Below, piece after piece: positions 55,260-64,000 of a stretch of 64,000 bases of DNA (position 1 is its first letter; every line of letters begins with the position of its first letter). The stretch spans positions 64,303,633 through 64,367,632 of the forward strand of contig OX578280.1 in the NCBI GenBank assembly GCA_951217055.1. Direction: 5' to 3'. Source of the DNA: Gerris lacustris. Taxonomy: Eukaryota; Arthropoda; Insecta; Hemiptera; Gerridae. The notes under the pieces are model-generated. The model was not told the DNA's origin. It made no database searches and saw only the letters and a program-made list of their open reading frames with translations. A program made the translations under genes and the position numbers.

Positions 55260-56090
55260 CTATTAATATAATTTGTACAACCTTTTTAAGTTTCCTCCAG
55301 AATTTTAGTCCACTTTTAAGAGTCGAATAATAAATTTAAAAATAAGTGTATAACTACATTATGTTTATCCAAGAATAAATTCTATTTTGATTCTTAAACG
55401 TTAAGTATGCATGAAATATAAGGTAGCACTATATCGATCTAACCATATTATAACTAACTGAATATGAAATATAGTATTTTACTTCCCATTCCAAGTATGT
55501 ATATTATGTAATATCTCGGGATAAAAATACATGAGAGAGAATATATCCATGAAATATATTTTTTCTGAGGAACGACTTAGTAGATGCCATTCTAAGTCTG
55601 AATTAATGGGGTACTCTGAGGAAAGCTTCAGTTAAAGTAATATATACATACGAAAACATATGTATTCTAGATGTACGATGTATATATTTTTTATCTATCG
55701 AATATATTCTTTTTTAATGTAGAATAAACATATATTTCGTTGTCAGATGCTTATCGTACTGTAGATAAAGTTTGTGTTTGGAGACTGAATGATTTTGGAA
55801 GGATTCTGAAAAAGAAACAGGTTTGATTGAATAAAATATAGAATATATAATATTTCTAGTATATAAAGGAAGCTTAGTAGTACGAAAAGAAGGTAAAAAC
55901 TAGATTTCAGACCAAAAATATCAAACAATAGAGGAAGTATATTTCGCTTACTAGCTCAATATTATTCTGTGTTGCGTTACCCCCTCTATGCAACAGTAGG
56001 CGAAATAACCCTGAAGATTCCGTTGAGAATAGAAAAATAAAGTGTTTTGACAATGATATCGAATTCGAGTGGTATTTTTACTTGTTCAAT
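55260..56090. other. Very AT-rich sequence, nothing identified
   Basis: No feature recognised. Confidence 0.4.
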
Positions 56091-56094
56091 TCCA

Positions 56095-56400
56095 TAGTAT
56101 ATATTATAAAGAAAAAGGTATTGTACCATAGCCTAAAAATTCGATTTTGATGGTTGCCTGTCTATCTTCTGTTGTCTTTTTACTATTGAGACGCTGTTTT
56201 TATGTACAGATACATGGTTACTAAACTAGTGGACCTATTTCCATTAATTTTTGGCATTCATGTTCAGAAAAATCATACCCCGATGCTAAAACGTAGAGTT
56301 GTAGCTATAAATTTAAGGACGCTAACAAAAAAGAAAATTATAAATTATAAATAAAAAAAACAATTACTCGAAAATTGTTCTGACGATCCTAAAATAAAGA
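56095..56400 (-). mobile_element. Family D repeat, decayed copy D8
   Basis: AGCCTAAAAATTCGATTTTG, TGGCATTCATGTTCAGAAAA + ATCATACCCCGATGC and GAAAATTGTTCTGACGATCC follow the minus-strand order of the family. The microsatellite is reduced and the far end is missing. Confidence 0.55.
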
Positions 56401-56539
56401 CCTGAGAATTAGCAGTAATGTCAAACTCGTCTCCGAGGAGAAATTATTTGATTGGTAAATTTTCATAAACGTTCAATAATTAATAAATTAAACTTCGAAA
56501 ATATGAAACAACTAACAAAATGAAAAATACTGGTAGAAG

Positions 56540-56642
56540 CAATTATATACAGAATTTTTGAAATCGGATGCATAAAAGTTTTTTTTTCTCAAAAGTGAAC
56601 ACAATGCTTCCGTTACCTTCGGTAAGCTCGAAAGCAAAATTG
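56540..56642 (+). mobile_element. Family E 3'-end fragment
   Basis: TTTTTGAAATCGGATGCATA, CTCAAAAGTGAACACAATGC and the hairpin GCTTCCGTTACCTTCGGTAA + GC form the right end of the family as in copy E3. It abuts family I. Confidence 0.65.
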
Positions 56643-56768
56643 TTCCGAATTTATTTACTTCATATAAATGACAACCAAATAGACAGCTGATCTTAAACCT
56701 ATAAAAGGACAAATCTTTGTACAATGGATCTCGCCAACACTGAATCTAAACCGTGCTATCGATATGCC
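56643..56768 (-). repeat. Dispersed repeat family I, copy I2
   Basis: ATTGTTCCGAATTTATTTAC, TAAACCTATAAAAGGACAAA and TTTGTACAATGGATCTCGCC are the inverted match of the copy at 38617-38735. Confidence 0.65.
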
Positions 56769-56769
56769 C

Positions 56770-57130
56770 CCTTATAGGGAACGGAAATCGGTTCCCTGTC
56801 TGTCTATCTGTCAATCAATTGTTTGTCTGCCAATTATGAATTAATGTATCAATTTAGCAAAATGTAAAGAGCGCAGACGGTTGAAATTAATTTGGGGCTA
56901 TCTGCGGGCTACTTTCGAAAAACCCTCCACATTTCATAATAATCAGTTGAGTACTTTTGAATATATAGGTGTAAATAAATGTATGTTTGTGCACATGTGG
57001 AAGATAAAAAATGGGCGCAGAAGGTTGAACCTTATATGGGATCAACAATGGGCTTATTATGACCTACCATCCAAATTTCATTAAAATCGGAAGAGTTGTT
57101 TATAAAATATGTTGGTTCGCAAAATGGATT
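56770..57130 (+). mobile_element. Family E middle fragment, copy E10
   Basis: GAGCGCAGACGGTTGAAATT, GGTGTAAATAAATGTATGTT, GGGATCAACAATGGGCTTAT and CATTAAAATCGGAAGAG match the middle of copy E1. It supplies an uninterrupted version of the site where the element at 718-1608 inserted. Confidence 0.65.
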
Positions 57131-57353
57131 GTTTTTCTTTTTCATACTACAAATACTCGAAAACGGTTAGTCTCACTTCAAACATGCATAGGACCTTTTT
57201 TGTGCAGAATTATAAAAAATATTTTTGGTAATAACACTTCTCTTCAAAAAATAGGCCCTATTGCGTATAAACTGAAATAAAGTAAATTTCGAAATTTATG
57301 GAGGGGGGAGGGGGGACACGCACTCCCAAGAGGGGGGATCTTTACTGTTTTTT

Positions 57354-57952
57354 ACTTTCTCATATAAAGAGAAAGTATTGTGATTGCGCGAAAATTCGAT
57401 TTTGAGATTTTGATGGATTTACACGTTTTGAGGTCCCTTGAGTCCAAAAAAGTGGTTTTTAAAAAATGTCTGTCCGTCGTCTGTCGTCTGTGCAGACGCC
57501 TGGAGCCTAAACTACTGGGCCGATTTTGACGAAATTTGGCATACATGTTCAGATAAATCATACCCCGAGGCGAAATCGAGAAATTAATTTTAGCTCTAAA
57601 TTTGGGGGCGCTACCCCCCAAAAACTCTGAAAAAACATGAAAAGAAATATTTCTCTAAAACGGTTCCGACGAATTTGATTAAATAATTCTAAAATGTAGT
57701 CCATTTGAATACGTATCCAACGATATAAGCCGTTTTCCCGGGAAAAATCTAGTTCCTGAGAAAAAAGCTTAAATCGCGGACGGAGCGACCCCGGGTTCGA
57801 TCCCCACCCAGGAGAAGTTATTTTTATAATAAATTTTGATGAAAAGTTCAATAATATTTATATGTACATTTGAAAACTAATAAATGGAAACACTGGGCTA
57901 AGTAATTATAAACTCGTATATGAGAAAGTTTGTCTGAGTTGTCTCAGACCGA
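57354..57952 (-). mobile_element. Family D repeat, complete copy D3
   Basis: About 599 bp. It runs from the hairpin ACTTTCTC-atataaa-GAGAAAGT through GTCCGTCGTCTGTCGTCTGT, CCGATTTTGACGAAATTTGG, AGCTCTAAATTTGGGGGCGC, a B-box-like GGGTTCGATCCCCACC near 57790, to TTGTCTCAGACCGA. The two minus-strand frames (57352-57621 and 57558-57851) resemble those in copy D1, but only because the repeat itself is conserved. Confidence 0.7.
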
Positions 57953-57959
57953 TTTTTTA

Positions 57960-58410
57960 ATACTACACCCCTTAAGAGAGTTTTCACAAAGTTTCAAAAC
58001 TTTATAAATTATTTCCTCCATTTGCTGTTTTTTCTACTAATTTGCCTGGACTATAATACCTTGGCTAGTTTATTACCCAAGTGTAAATCAATATACAATA
58101 TACACGTTCTGTGTATTAATATAGTTTAAAAGTCAGGGGGTTGTAATGGAAAGTCTCGGGGCAAGCACTTGCCCCTCAATAGATTTATTTACCCTTTCAA
58201 CTGCTAACTTGGTTAAAACTTTACTAATTGCACTGAATATTTTTTCTTATTTCAAAACGTTTTACGTCTCCAAGCTTCTAGAAAATTTTTATTAAATGTT
58301 GCATTCATATTTAGTGGAATCATAACCTGTGACCAAATCGAGATAAGGTAACAGAAAGAATTGTGATCGTTTTTAAAAGCGAAATTTTTGTTTGCCCTCC
58401 GGTTTAAAAA
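57960..58410. other. AT-rich sequence, nothing identified
   Basis: Nothing recognised between family D copies D3 and D4. Confidence 0.4.
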
Positions 58411-58413
58411 AAA

Positions 58414-58830
58414 TCGGTCCGAGACAACTCAGATTAACTTTCTCATATACGAGTTCATAATTACTTAACCCAGGGTTTTCCATTTATTAGTTTTTGAGTT
58501 TTCGTAGGTCAATATTTTTATTATTGAACTTATAAAAAAAAAAAAAACAATTTTTCATAAAAATAACTACTCCTCGGCGGGGAATCGAATCCAGCCTCTC
58601 TCCGTCTGTGTTTAAAGATATTTTCTCAGGAAATAATTTTTTTTCGGGGAAAACGGCTTATATCGTTAGATTCATATTTAAATGAACTGCATTTTCTAAT
58701 TTTAGATTTTTCTAATTCAAATCTTCGAAACCGTTTTCGAGAAATTATTTTTTTACGGTTTTGTTTAGAGTTTTTGAGGAGTAGTGCCCCAACTTCGGAC
58801 CTAAAATTCATTTCTCGATTTCGCTTCGTT
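58414..58830 (+). mobile_element. Family D repeat, 5' part, copy D4
   Basis: TCGGTCCGAGACAACTCAGA at the left end, GGGGAATCGAATCCAGCCTC (B-box complement) and AAAACGGCTTATATCGTTAG are present. The copy breaks off at CATTTCTCGATTTCGCTTCG, just before the motif and microsatellite part, and the 81-bp array starts soon after. Confidence 0.7.
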
Positions 58831-58875
58831 TTTTTCTTTTTTTTAACTTATTTTTGAATATTGGAACTACATAGT

Positions 58876-59470
58876 TAACCATAACATTGTAACCGTAACA
58901 TTGTACATTGACGTCTCACGTTACGATTAAATAACATCAAGGAACATTATAATTAACAACCTAACAACTATAACCATAACATTGCTTGCATTCAGATCAC
59001 GTTACGATTAAATAACATCAAGGAACATTATAATAAACAACTTAACAACTATAACCATAACATTGTACATTGACGTCACACGTTACGATTAAACAACATC
59101 AAGGAACATTATAATAAACAACTTAACAACTATAACCATAACATTGTACATTGACGTCACGCGTTACGATTAAACAACATCAATGGACATTATAATAAAC
59201 GACTTAACAACTATAACTATAACATTGTACATTGACGTCTCACGTTACGATTAAACAACATCAATGGATATTATAATAAACGACTTAACAACTATAACTA
59301 TAACATTGTACATTGACGTCTCACGTTACGATTAAACAACATCAAGGAACATTATAATAATATAAACATCACCAACTATAACCATGACATTGTACATTGA
59401 CGTCACACGTTACGATTAAACAACATCAAGGAACATTATAATAAACAACTTAACAACTATAACCATAAGA
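58876..59470. repeat. 81-bp tandem array, about seven copies
   Basis: Unit landmarks are AACATTGTACATTGACGTCA, CACGTTACGATTAAACAACA, TCAAGGAACATTATAATAAA and CAACTTAACAACTATAACCA. Units differ by only a few bases, so the expansion is fairly recent. Confidence 0.9.
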
Positions 59471-59474
59471 GTCA

Positions 59475-60118
59475 AGTCCCTTTAAATACATCAAAGTTTT
59501 TAAGTAGTTAAGTAATATATGACTTAATTAGTCAAGAAAGTTTCAAATATTATACATTAAACTTTATCAAATACTTATTAACTATATCTTATCTAATTAT
59601 AAGTTAAGTATCATAGTTATAAGTTTAATAAGCCGTGAAGTAGAACAATTGTTAGAGTTCACGGTTATTTTCTCTTCTAACAAAACTAATGCCGTTAATT
59701 TTTAGTTTCCCTGCGTCTTTTATTTTCCCCCTAAACTTTTGATACAAGACAATAAGACAGTAAGTTTTATCCCGTTTTCAATCTAATCTACAAAAGTTTT
59801 TTTTCCACTCGAAATCTTTCTCTTTTTTCTTCTTCTTTCATTTTTCTAAAAATGTTAACTTTAGTTTAAAAGTTTTATCCCGAAAAATAAAAGAATAACT
59901 CGTGATACTTTCTCATAAAAGGGATCTTGGATTTTTCTAACGTGTCTACTTTTTATATATATTTCTAAAATTTATTAACTTTTCATCAAGACTTATGAAG
60001 TTGAAAGTATTGATTAGTAAGTCTATTCTGTACAGTTCATAGTCTGTATACTTTAGTCTGTAAGAACTTTTATAAACATTTAGGAATAAGGAATGACTTA
60101 TCTTGACCTCATATAATT
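59475..60118. other. AT-rich sequence, nothing identified
   Basis: No feature recognised. Confidence 0.4.
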
Positions 60119-60121
60119 ATA

Positions 60122-60379
60122 TTACTGAAGGCCAACTTCCAACCACAAGTGGCATTGGCTGCGTGTGCCACTCGTGAAAATAAATTGAATACCCGAGCCT
60201 CGCTTGATCACTGCGTTAGCCGTATTGCTCGCGAGCACATCTAAGCACTTAACTTGTATTACACTTAACCCCGTTAAATTGTTGGTAGCAATAGTATCCG
60301 AACCCAAACTTCCGATGAGATAGGTCCTCGTTGAAATTGTGAATTCTAAATAAAATCTTGATGAAAGTGCTGAAAAGCT
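60122..60379 (-). CDS. Unrecognised open frame, possible terminal exon
   Basis: The frame is open for 85 codons and ends in TAA at 60122. CTTTTCAG at 60377-60370 would be a good splice acceptor, giving an exon from 60369. It reads RTYLIGSLGSDTIATNNLTG, LSVIQVKCLDVLASNTANAV and GSGIQFIFTSGTRSQCHLWL. The balanced composition, higher G+C (about 45% by eye) and lack of an underlying repeat make it the most gene-like frame here. I recognise no domain. A LINE 3' end abuts it at 60384, just beyond the putative acceptor. Confidence 0.35.
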   Translation of the reverse strand, partial: SFSALSSRFYLEFTISTRTYLIGSLGSDTIATNNLTGLSVIQVKCLDVLASNTANAVIKRGSGIQFIFTSGTRSQCHLWLEVGLQ

Positions 60380-60383
60380 TCAT

Positions 60384-60830
60384 TACCATCATCATAATTC
60401 AGGACACTACAGCTCCCGAAGAGTCTGGGCCTTTCCTACCGTTTCTCTCTAGAGTTTGTGGTTCTGGGCCTAGGTTTTTCACCTCCTTACTCTCATCCTT
60501 CTGAGGTCCTCTTTCTAAGGTCCTCTAACCCTTCAACCCATCCATCTGGGGCGTTCCCTCGGCCTCCTACTTCCAGGATTCCCGAGATAGACCTTCTATG
60601 CTGCTCTTTTCTTTGGCGTCCTTTCTACGTGGCTAAGCCACCTCTGTAGTGTTCGAAGTCAGATCTTTTAAAAGTTCTGCCAGCGATCTTTTCCTTCTTA
60701 TTCTCCAAAACCCTCTTTCTTACACTGGTCAATATACTGCAATAGGAAAATATCTCTGCTTTCCCCGAAATAATAACTTTTAAAACTGTTTCTCCAGTAG
60801 TCGGAGTCAAGAACTAATAAGGGATTACAT
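60384..60830 (-). pseudogene. RTE-like LINE 3' end, second diverged copy
   Basis: GACACTACAGCTCCCGAAGA, CTGGGCCTAGGTTTTTCACC and CTTTCTACGTGGCTAAGCCA match the 3' end of the RTE-like copy at 41731-42690 at nucleotide level. On the minus strand LQRWLSHVERTPKKRAA corresponds to that copy's LRWLGHVERMPEE. Stops and frameshifts are frequent. The tail is an ATG/ATT microsatellite near 60386-60400. Confidence 0.65.
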
Positions 60831-60835
60831 AAACC

Positions 60836-61319
60836 AGCAATGTAATACCGTGTTTTTGCACACTGCAATAAGGTACACAATTTGTGTTAGTGGGAGACAC
60901 CTAGGGATGTGCCACTGGGACTGTTCAAACATCAGACATTACCTCAAAACTATGTTGGCTCGGCCAATGACGTAATGCCGAGCCAACATCTATTTGACGT
61001 AATGTCTGATGTTGGAACTTTTGCAGTGGGCAAAAACACGGTATTACATTGCTGATATGTTTTGCCAGCCAAACAAGAATGGCGGTGGAAGAGCACGCTC
61101 GTCTCTGATAAGCCCTGTATCTGATCTTCTTGATCTGGTATAGGTCCAGAGTTGGGTGGGCATCGTCGGGCCCCTGAAGAGTCGGACGCGACGAAACGAT
61201 GCTGGACATGGCGTAATGCCGAGCCAACATCTTTTTGACGTAATGTCTGATGTTGGGACAGTTCCTATGTGTCACGCTTGAGTGGCACATCCCTAGGTGT
61301 CTCTCACTAACACAAATTG
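60836..61319. mobile_element. Nested foldback / TIR element
   Basis: Three inverted-repeat layers overlap. (1) Outer ends at 60878-60916 and 61281-61319 (CAATTTGTGTTAGTGGGAGA / AGTGGCACATCCCTAGGTGT) match over 39 bp with one mismatch, giving a 442-bp element. (2) A 33-bp pair at 60836-60868 and 61021-61054 (AATGTAATACCGTGTTTTTG / CAAAAACACGGTATTACATT) starts outside the element and ends inside it. (3) An inner hairpin ATGTTGGCTCGGC / GCCGAGCCAACAT lies at 60952-60989, with ACATCAGACATTA / TAATGTCTGATGT around it. The block near 60970-61015 is repeated directly at 61211-61256. No transposase frame was recognised. Confidence 0.75.
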
Positions 61320-61399
61320 ATTATATAAACCATTAAATTCAAAAAAAGAATACAATCAAAATAAGACACTCCGTAGCGGAGCACGGACATCCAACTAGG

Positions 61400-61545
61400 T
61401 TTATATAAAGAGAAAATATTGTTATGACACCAAAATTGGATTTTGATAATAGAATGGATTTACTTGTTTTAAAGTCTTCTGAGTGTAAAAGTGTTTCTTT
61501 GACAAATGTCTGTCTGTCATCTGTGCAGACACGTGGTAGTATTTG
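61400..61545 (-). mobile_element. Family D repeat, fragment D7
   Basis: TATAAAGAGAAAATATTGTT, GGATTTACTTGTTTTAAAGT and AAATGTCTGTCTGTCATCTG + TGCAGACACGTGG are the hairpin-to-microsatellite end of the family. The rest is missing. Confidence 0.6.
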
Positions 61546-61549
61546 AAGC

Positions 61550-61875
61550 AACACGTGCGAGTTCTTACAAAAACTTTATTTAGCAATTCATAAAGGAATT
61601 TTCCAGGATTTGACTGCAATTTTCATCTCATTTTTTTTGGATTGAACTTTATATTTTCTTTATGCATTGCTGAATTATTACTTCCTTTCAAGTTATCATC
61701 CCTTTAAATGAAAAAGCTATAAATCATAGGTATTGATCCGAAATAAAATGTACATATCTTTGCACTGGTAGCGATTTAAAAAAAAAGAAACATGTTATTA
61801 TTGATTAAGTTCAGTGTGGCTTGGGCCTTGATAAAAATACAAATAGAACATAAAGTTTAAGTTAAAGATATTAAA
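61550..61875. other. AT-rich sequence, nothing identified
   Basis: No feature recognised. Confidence 0.4.
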
Positions 61876-62183
61876 ATTACTGTGGCTGCCGTGAATAATG
61901 AATGTGACATGTCATTTATAATTGTCTCCATAGTTACGGGTTTTTTTATTAAATTTATATTGTTTGTTTTGGGTTTCTCGGTCCGGTTTCATGGTTTATA
62001 AGAGAAGCCGAGAAACTTCTTTTACCTCTCTCTCTCTCTCTTTCGCAAGAACAAGAAGGAGTAAAGAAAGAGAGTTTATAGTTGTTTATAGTCACATAAA
62101 GTTTATTGTTGTTAAATTGTGAGTGAAAATAAAATAAAGTAAAAAGTTGTTTGGCTTCAATTATTTGCTGCCGTAACAATTAC
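61876..62183 (+). mobile_element. Solo LTR of an LTR retrotransposon, 5-bp target duplication
   Basis: The LTR is 61881-62178 (298 bp), starts TGTGGCTGCCGTG and ends GCTGCCGTAACA, with the TG...CA termini of LTR elements. ATTAC flanks it on both sides (61876-61880 and 62179-62183); 5-bp duplications are typical of Ty3/Gypsy and BEL elements. A TATA-like GTTTATAAGAG near 61993 and AATAAAATAAAG near 62129 set the plus orientation. No internal region is present, so it arose by LTR-LTR recombination. A CT microsatellite lies inside (62026-62042). Confidence 0.75.
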
Positions 62184-62184
62184 A

Positions 62185-62196
62185 ATTATCTTTAAT

Positions 62197-62228
<32 letters not shown>

Positions 62229-63018
62229 TGAAGTCCACTCTAACCGAATAAAAAAAATATTTATAGTATAAAAGGAAAATGTTATTGAAAGACCTTTTGT
62301 AGTCGAATCCTGTAATCAAATTTAAATTTTAAAAAAAGCTGCGGTTTGGGGCTGAAGTTTAATTGCTGGTAGAAAATCGTAGGGTAGTTGAAGGTAGTGG
62401 AATCTCTAGAGTGGAACATTTTGAGTTTCCATAACCCCACTCCCACTACCCACTATCGGTGGAACTCTGCACTCAGGTTTATCCTTTGTTTTTCTTTAAT
62501 TTCTCTCATTTCCAGGATTTTCCCCCTTTGTAGTTTCTCCAACAATATTATGTTATTGGATTTTAACTATTTCATTTCTTAGTTAGAGTAATAACTCTTG
62601 TATTTCTTAGTTATTTTCTTGTATGAGGTTTTCCACTCACATGTATTGTTAACTTTTCCAATAAAAAAATAAAAAGCTTACGCTATATAAACTTTTTTAT
62701 ATTGATTGTTAATTTCTTGTAATCACCAAGAATTTTAATTTCTGTTTCACTATATTCAATTATATCTGCTCTGGTTTCTACTGGTTAAATGTTTATGAAA
62801 AGGGCACTTTATGTATATGTGATCTTTTGCTTCACACGCTTTCCAAAATATTTTCTAGTTCTAACAATGACAAAAGGAAAAGTCTGAAAAACAAGATTTC
62901 ATTGGTCCTACATAAGAAGTTAGAACTAAACCCATTTATTATTCTTTTACTCTTGTGCTCTCAAATATAGTAGGGGTAAAATATGAAAAAATAACATTCA
63001 ACGGGGAAAAATATATTC

Positions 63019-63055
<37 letters not shown>

Positions 63056-63470
63056 GCCATTCTGAAAAAAAAAAAACTGGATAATAGAATTTGTTTGCCT
63101 TTATTTAGCGATGATAGGACCTATAATTGAAATAGGTGTGTTTTTCCGCATGAAAGAAAAGGGATTGTTGTTTGTGATTGATTATACCTTAAAGTGAAGC
63201 CGTCAGAAATTTTAATTTTTGATTAAACAAATTTATAAAAAACAGATTATTTTTTTATATGAAGGATTCCTCAAACAAATAATATAAAAAAGTAATTATA
63301 ACAAGTAGCTCATTTCTAAGATTGGCATTTATAATTGTTTAAAGTGTTGTTTGAAGAACAGAATATAAATTAATAAAAGACCTGGGGTCACTAGTATCAA
63401 ATTAATTAAATTTATCAACTAATAAAACAAGTAACCGTAGATCAAAAAACAAATTACGAGTATATATTCT
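62185..63470. other. AT-rich sequence, nothing identified
   Basis: Two poly-A runs (62201-62228, 63023-63051) are present. The small open frame at 62388-62582 shows no motif. Confidence 0.4.
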
Positions 63471-63594
63471 GGGTCGGAGTAATGTACACTTAATGACTGA
63501 GTTAGTACGAATTACGGATGAAGATCTGGGGATGGACTAGTAATAGGCTGGCTGGAGGAAAGCTAAAAGCATACTTGATTCACGTTAAGACCAG

Positions 63595-63780
63595 GCAAGA
63601 CTAGGATATAGAGATAGAGGTTAAATTATTGAGGATTAGGTATAAGGATGAGGAGGAAAGATTAGGTTCTAGAATCGAAATGAAGGCACGGAAGGCATTT
63701 TTAAGGGGGGTTTGCGCGCACGAGACCAGACGGACGGAACATCCGCAATTTGCAGGTCAGTCTGCGAGCAGAGCTGTGAT
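63595..63780 (+). other. Unrecognised open stretch upstream of the transposase
   Basis: One frame is open for about 60 codons (KLLRIRYKDEEERLGSRIEM, KARKAFLRGVCAHETRRTEH). The charged composition could be an N-terminal piece or unrelated. A weak nucleotide likeness to 15245-15275 (TAGGNNCTAGNGATCGAAATGAA) was noticed. Confidence 0.2.
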
Positions 63781-63839
63781 AAGCTTATATATAAAATGCA
63801 TATAGATAACGAACGATAGTTAGTGTAATTTCGTTATAA

Positions 63840-64000
63840 GAAAAGGAAGAGACGAGATGGAGAGAACAAAGATTTTGGGTACACAACATAAACTGGAAAA
63901 GATTAAGTTTTGGCGATTTCCACACCTTGTTTCCTGATCTTGTAGAGAATGCTGTGAAGTTTTTCCATTACTTCCGAATGGCAAATGAGAAGTTTGAATC
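63840..64000 (+). CDS. HARBI1/ALP1-like PIF/Harbinger transposase, N-terminal part, cut by the window
   Basis: The frame is open from 63840 (after a TAA at 63837-63839) to the window end. It reads EKEETRWREQRFWVHNINWK, RLSFGDFHTLFPDLVENAVK and FFHYFRMANEKFE. The pattern R-R-F-W-V-H-x-[IL]-N, F-x-x-L-F-x-x-L and F-F-x-Y-F-R-M-x-x-x-x-F-E is the conserved N-terminal region of PIF/Harbinger-type transposases and HARBI1-like nucleases. The DDE catalytic domain would lie beyond 64000. No Met precedes it in frame, so it is a downstream exon or a 5'-damaged copy. Nothing shows whether it is an active transposon or a domesticated gene. Confidence 0.7.

Overview
This window looks like nuclear DNA from an invertebrate, most likely an insect or another arthropod. 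It is AT-rich (by eye about two thirds A+T), nearly gene-free and packed with decayed mobile elements. The element mix is Jockey- and RTE-like LINEs, a Penelope-like element, tRNA-derived SINEs, mariner, hAT and PIF/Harbinger-type MITEs, and a solo LTR. No bacterial operons, Shine-Dalgarno sites or CRISPR arrays were seen. I could not name the species, and no complete host gene could be recognised. All boundaries and identities were read by eye without alignment software.

Layout. 0.4-1.85 kb: a dispersed repeat (family E) split by an 891-bp TA-flanked DNA element. 2.3-5.4 kb: a 31-bp minisatellite hit by a tRNA-type SINE, a second SINE with a perfect 13-bp target duplication, and the C-terminal end of a LINE reverse transcriptase. 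6.36-10.28 kb: two arrays of a ~110-bp module around a minus-strand Jockey-like LINE, itself split by a 404-bp Harbinger-type MITE with TAA target duplications. 12.1-12.6 kb: a dead mariner-type transposase between inverted repeats. 13.9-24.7 kb: SINEs, family E copies, minisatellites, two hAT-type MITEs and LINE scraps. 25.25-26.85 kb: a 1.6-kb palindrome. 28.5-30.0 kb: LINE fragment, TIR element, GC-rich patch and a Helitron-like end. 32.0-33.47 kb: a 38-bp satellite with a 193-bp higher-order period at its end. 33.8-37.0 kb: families D and F and a SINE with an 18-bp target duplication. 40-46.3 kb: MITE, foldback, RTE-like LINE, a Penelope-like element with inverted terminal repeats inserted in a probable LTR, a long TA tract and a 35-bp minisatellite. 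48-64 kb: LINE RNase H relic, tRNA-like sequences, more family D, 120-bp and 81-bp tandem arrays, a nested foldback, a solo LTR and, at the right edge, the start of a HARBI1/ALP1-like transposase.

The coding potential seen is almost all transposon-derived and almost all broken. Three unexplained minus-strand open frames (48.96-49.26, 52.26-52.60 and 60.12-60.38 kb) read like protein but match nothing I know. They are the best candidates for host exons. The most interesting structures are: hammerhead-ribozyme-like cores in both inverted terminal repeats of the Penelope-like element; the nested foldback at 60.8-61.3 kb; the 1.6-kb palindrome; and three unrelated repeat families (D, E, F) that share the same 3' layout of a TCAAAATCGG-type motif (weak in F), a GACA/GACG microsatellite and a terminal hairpin.
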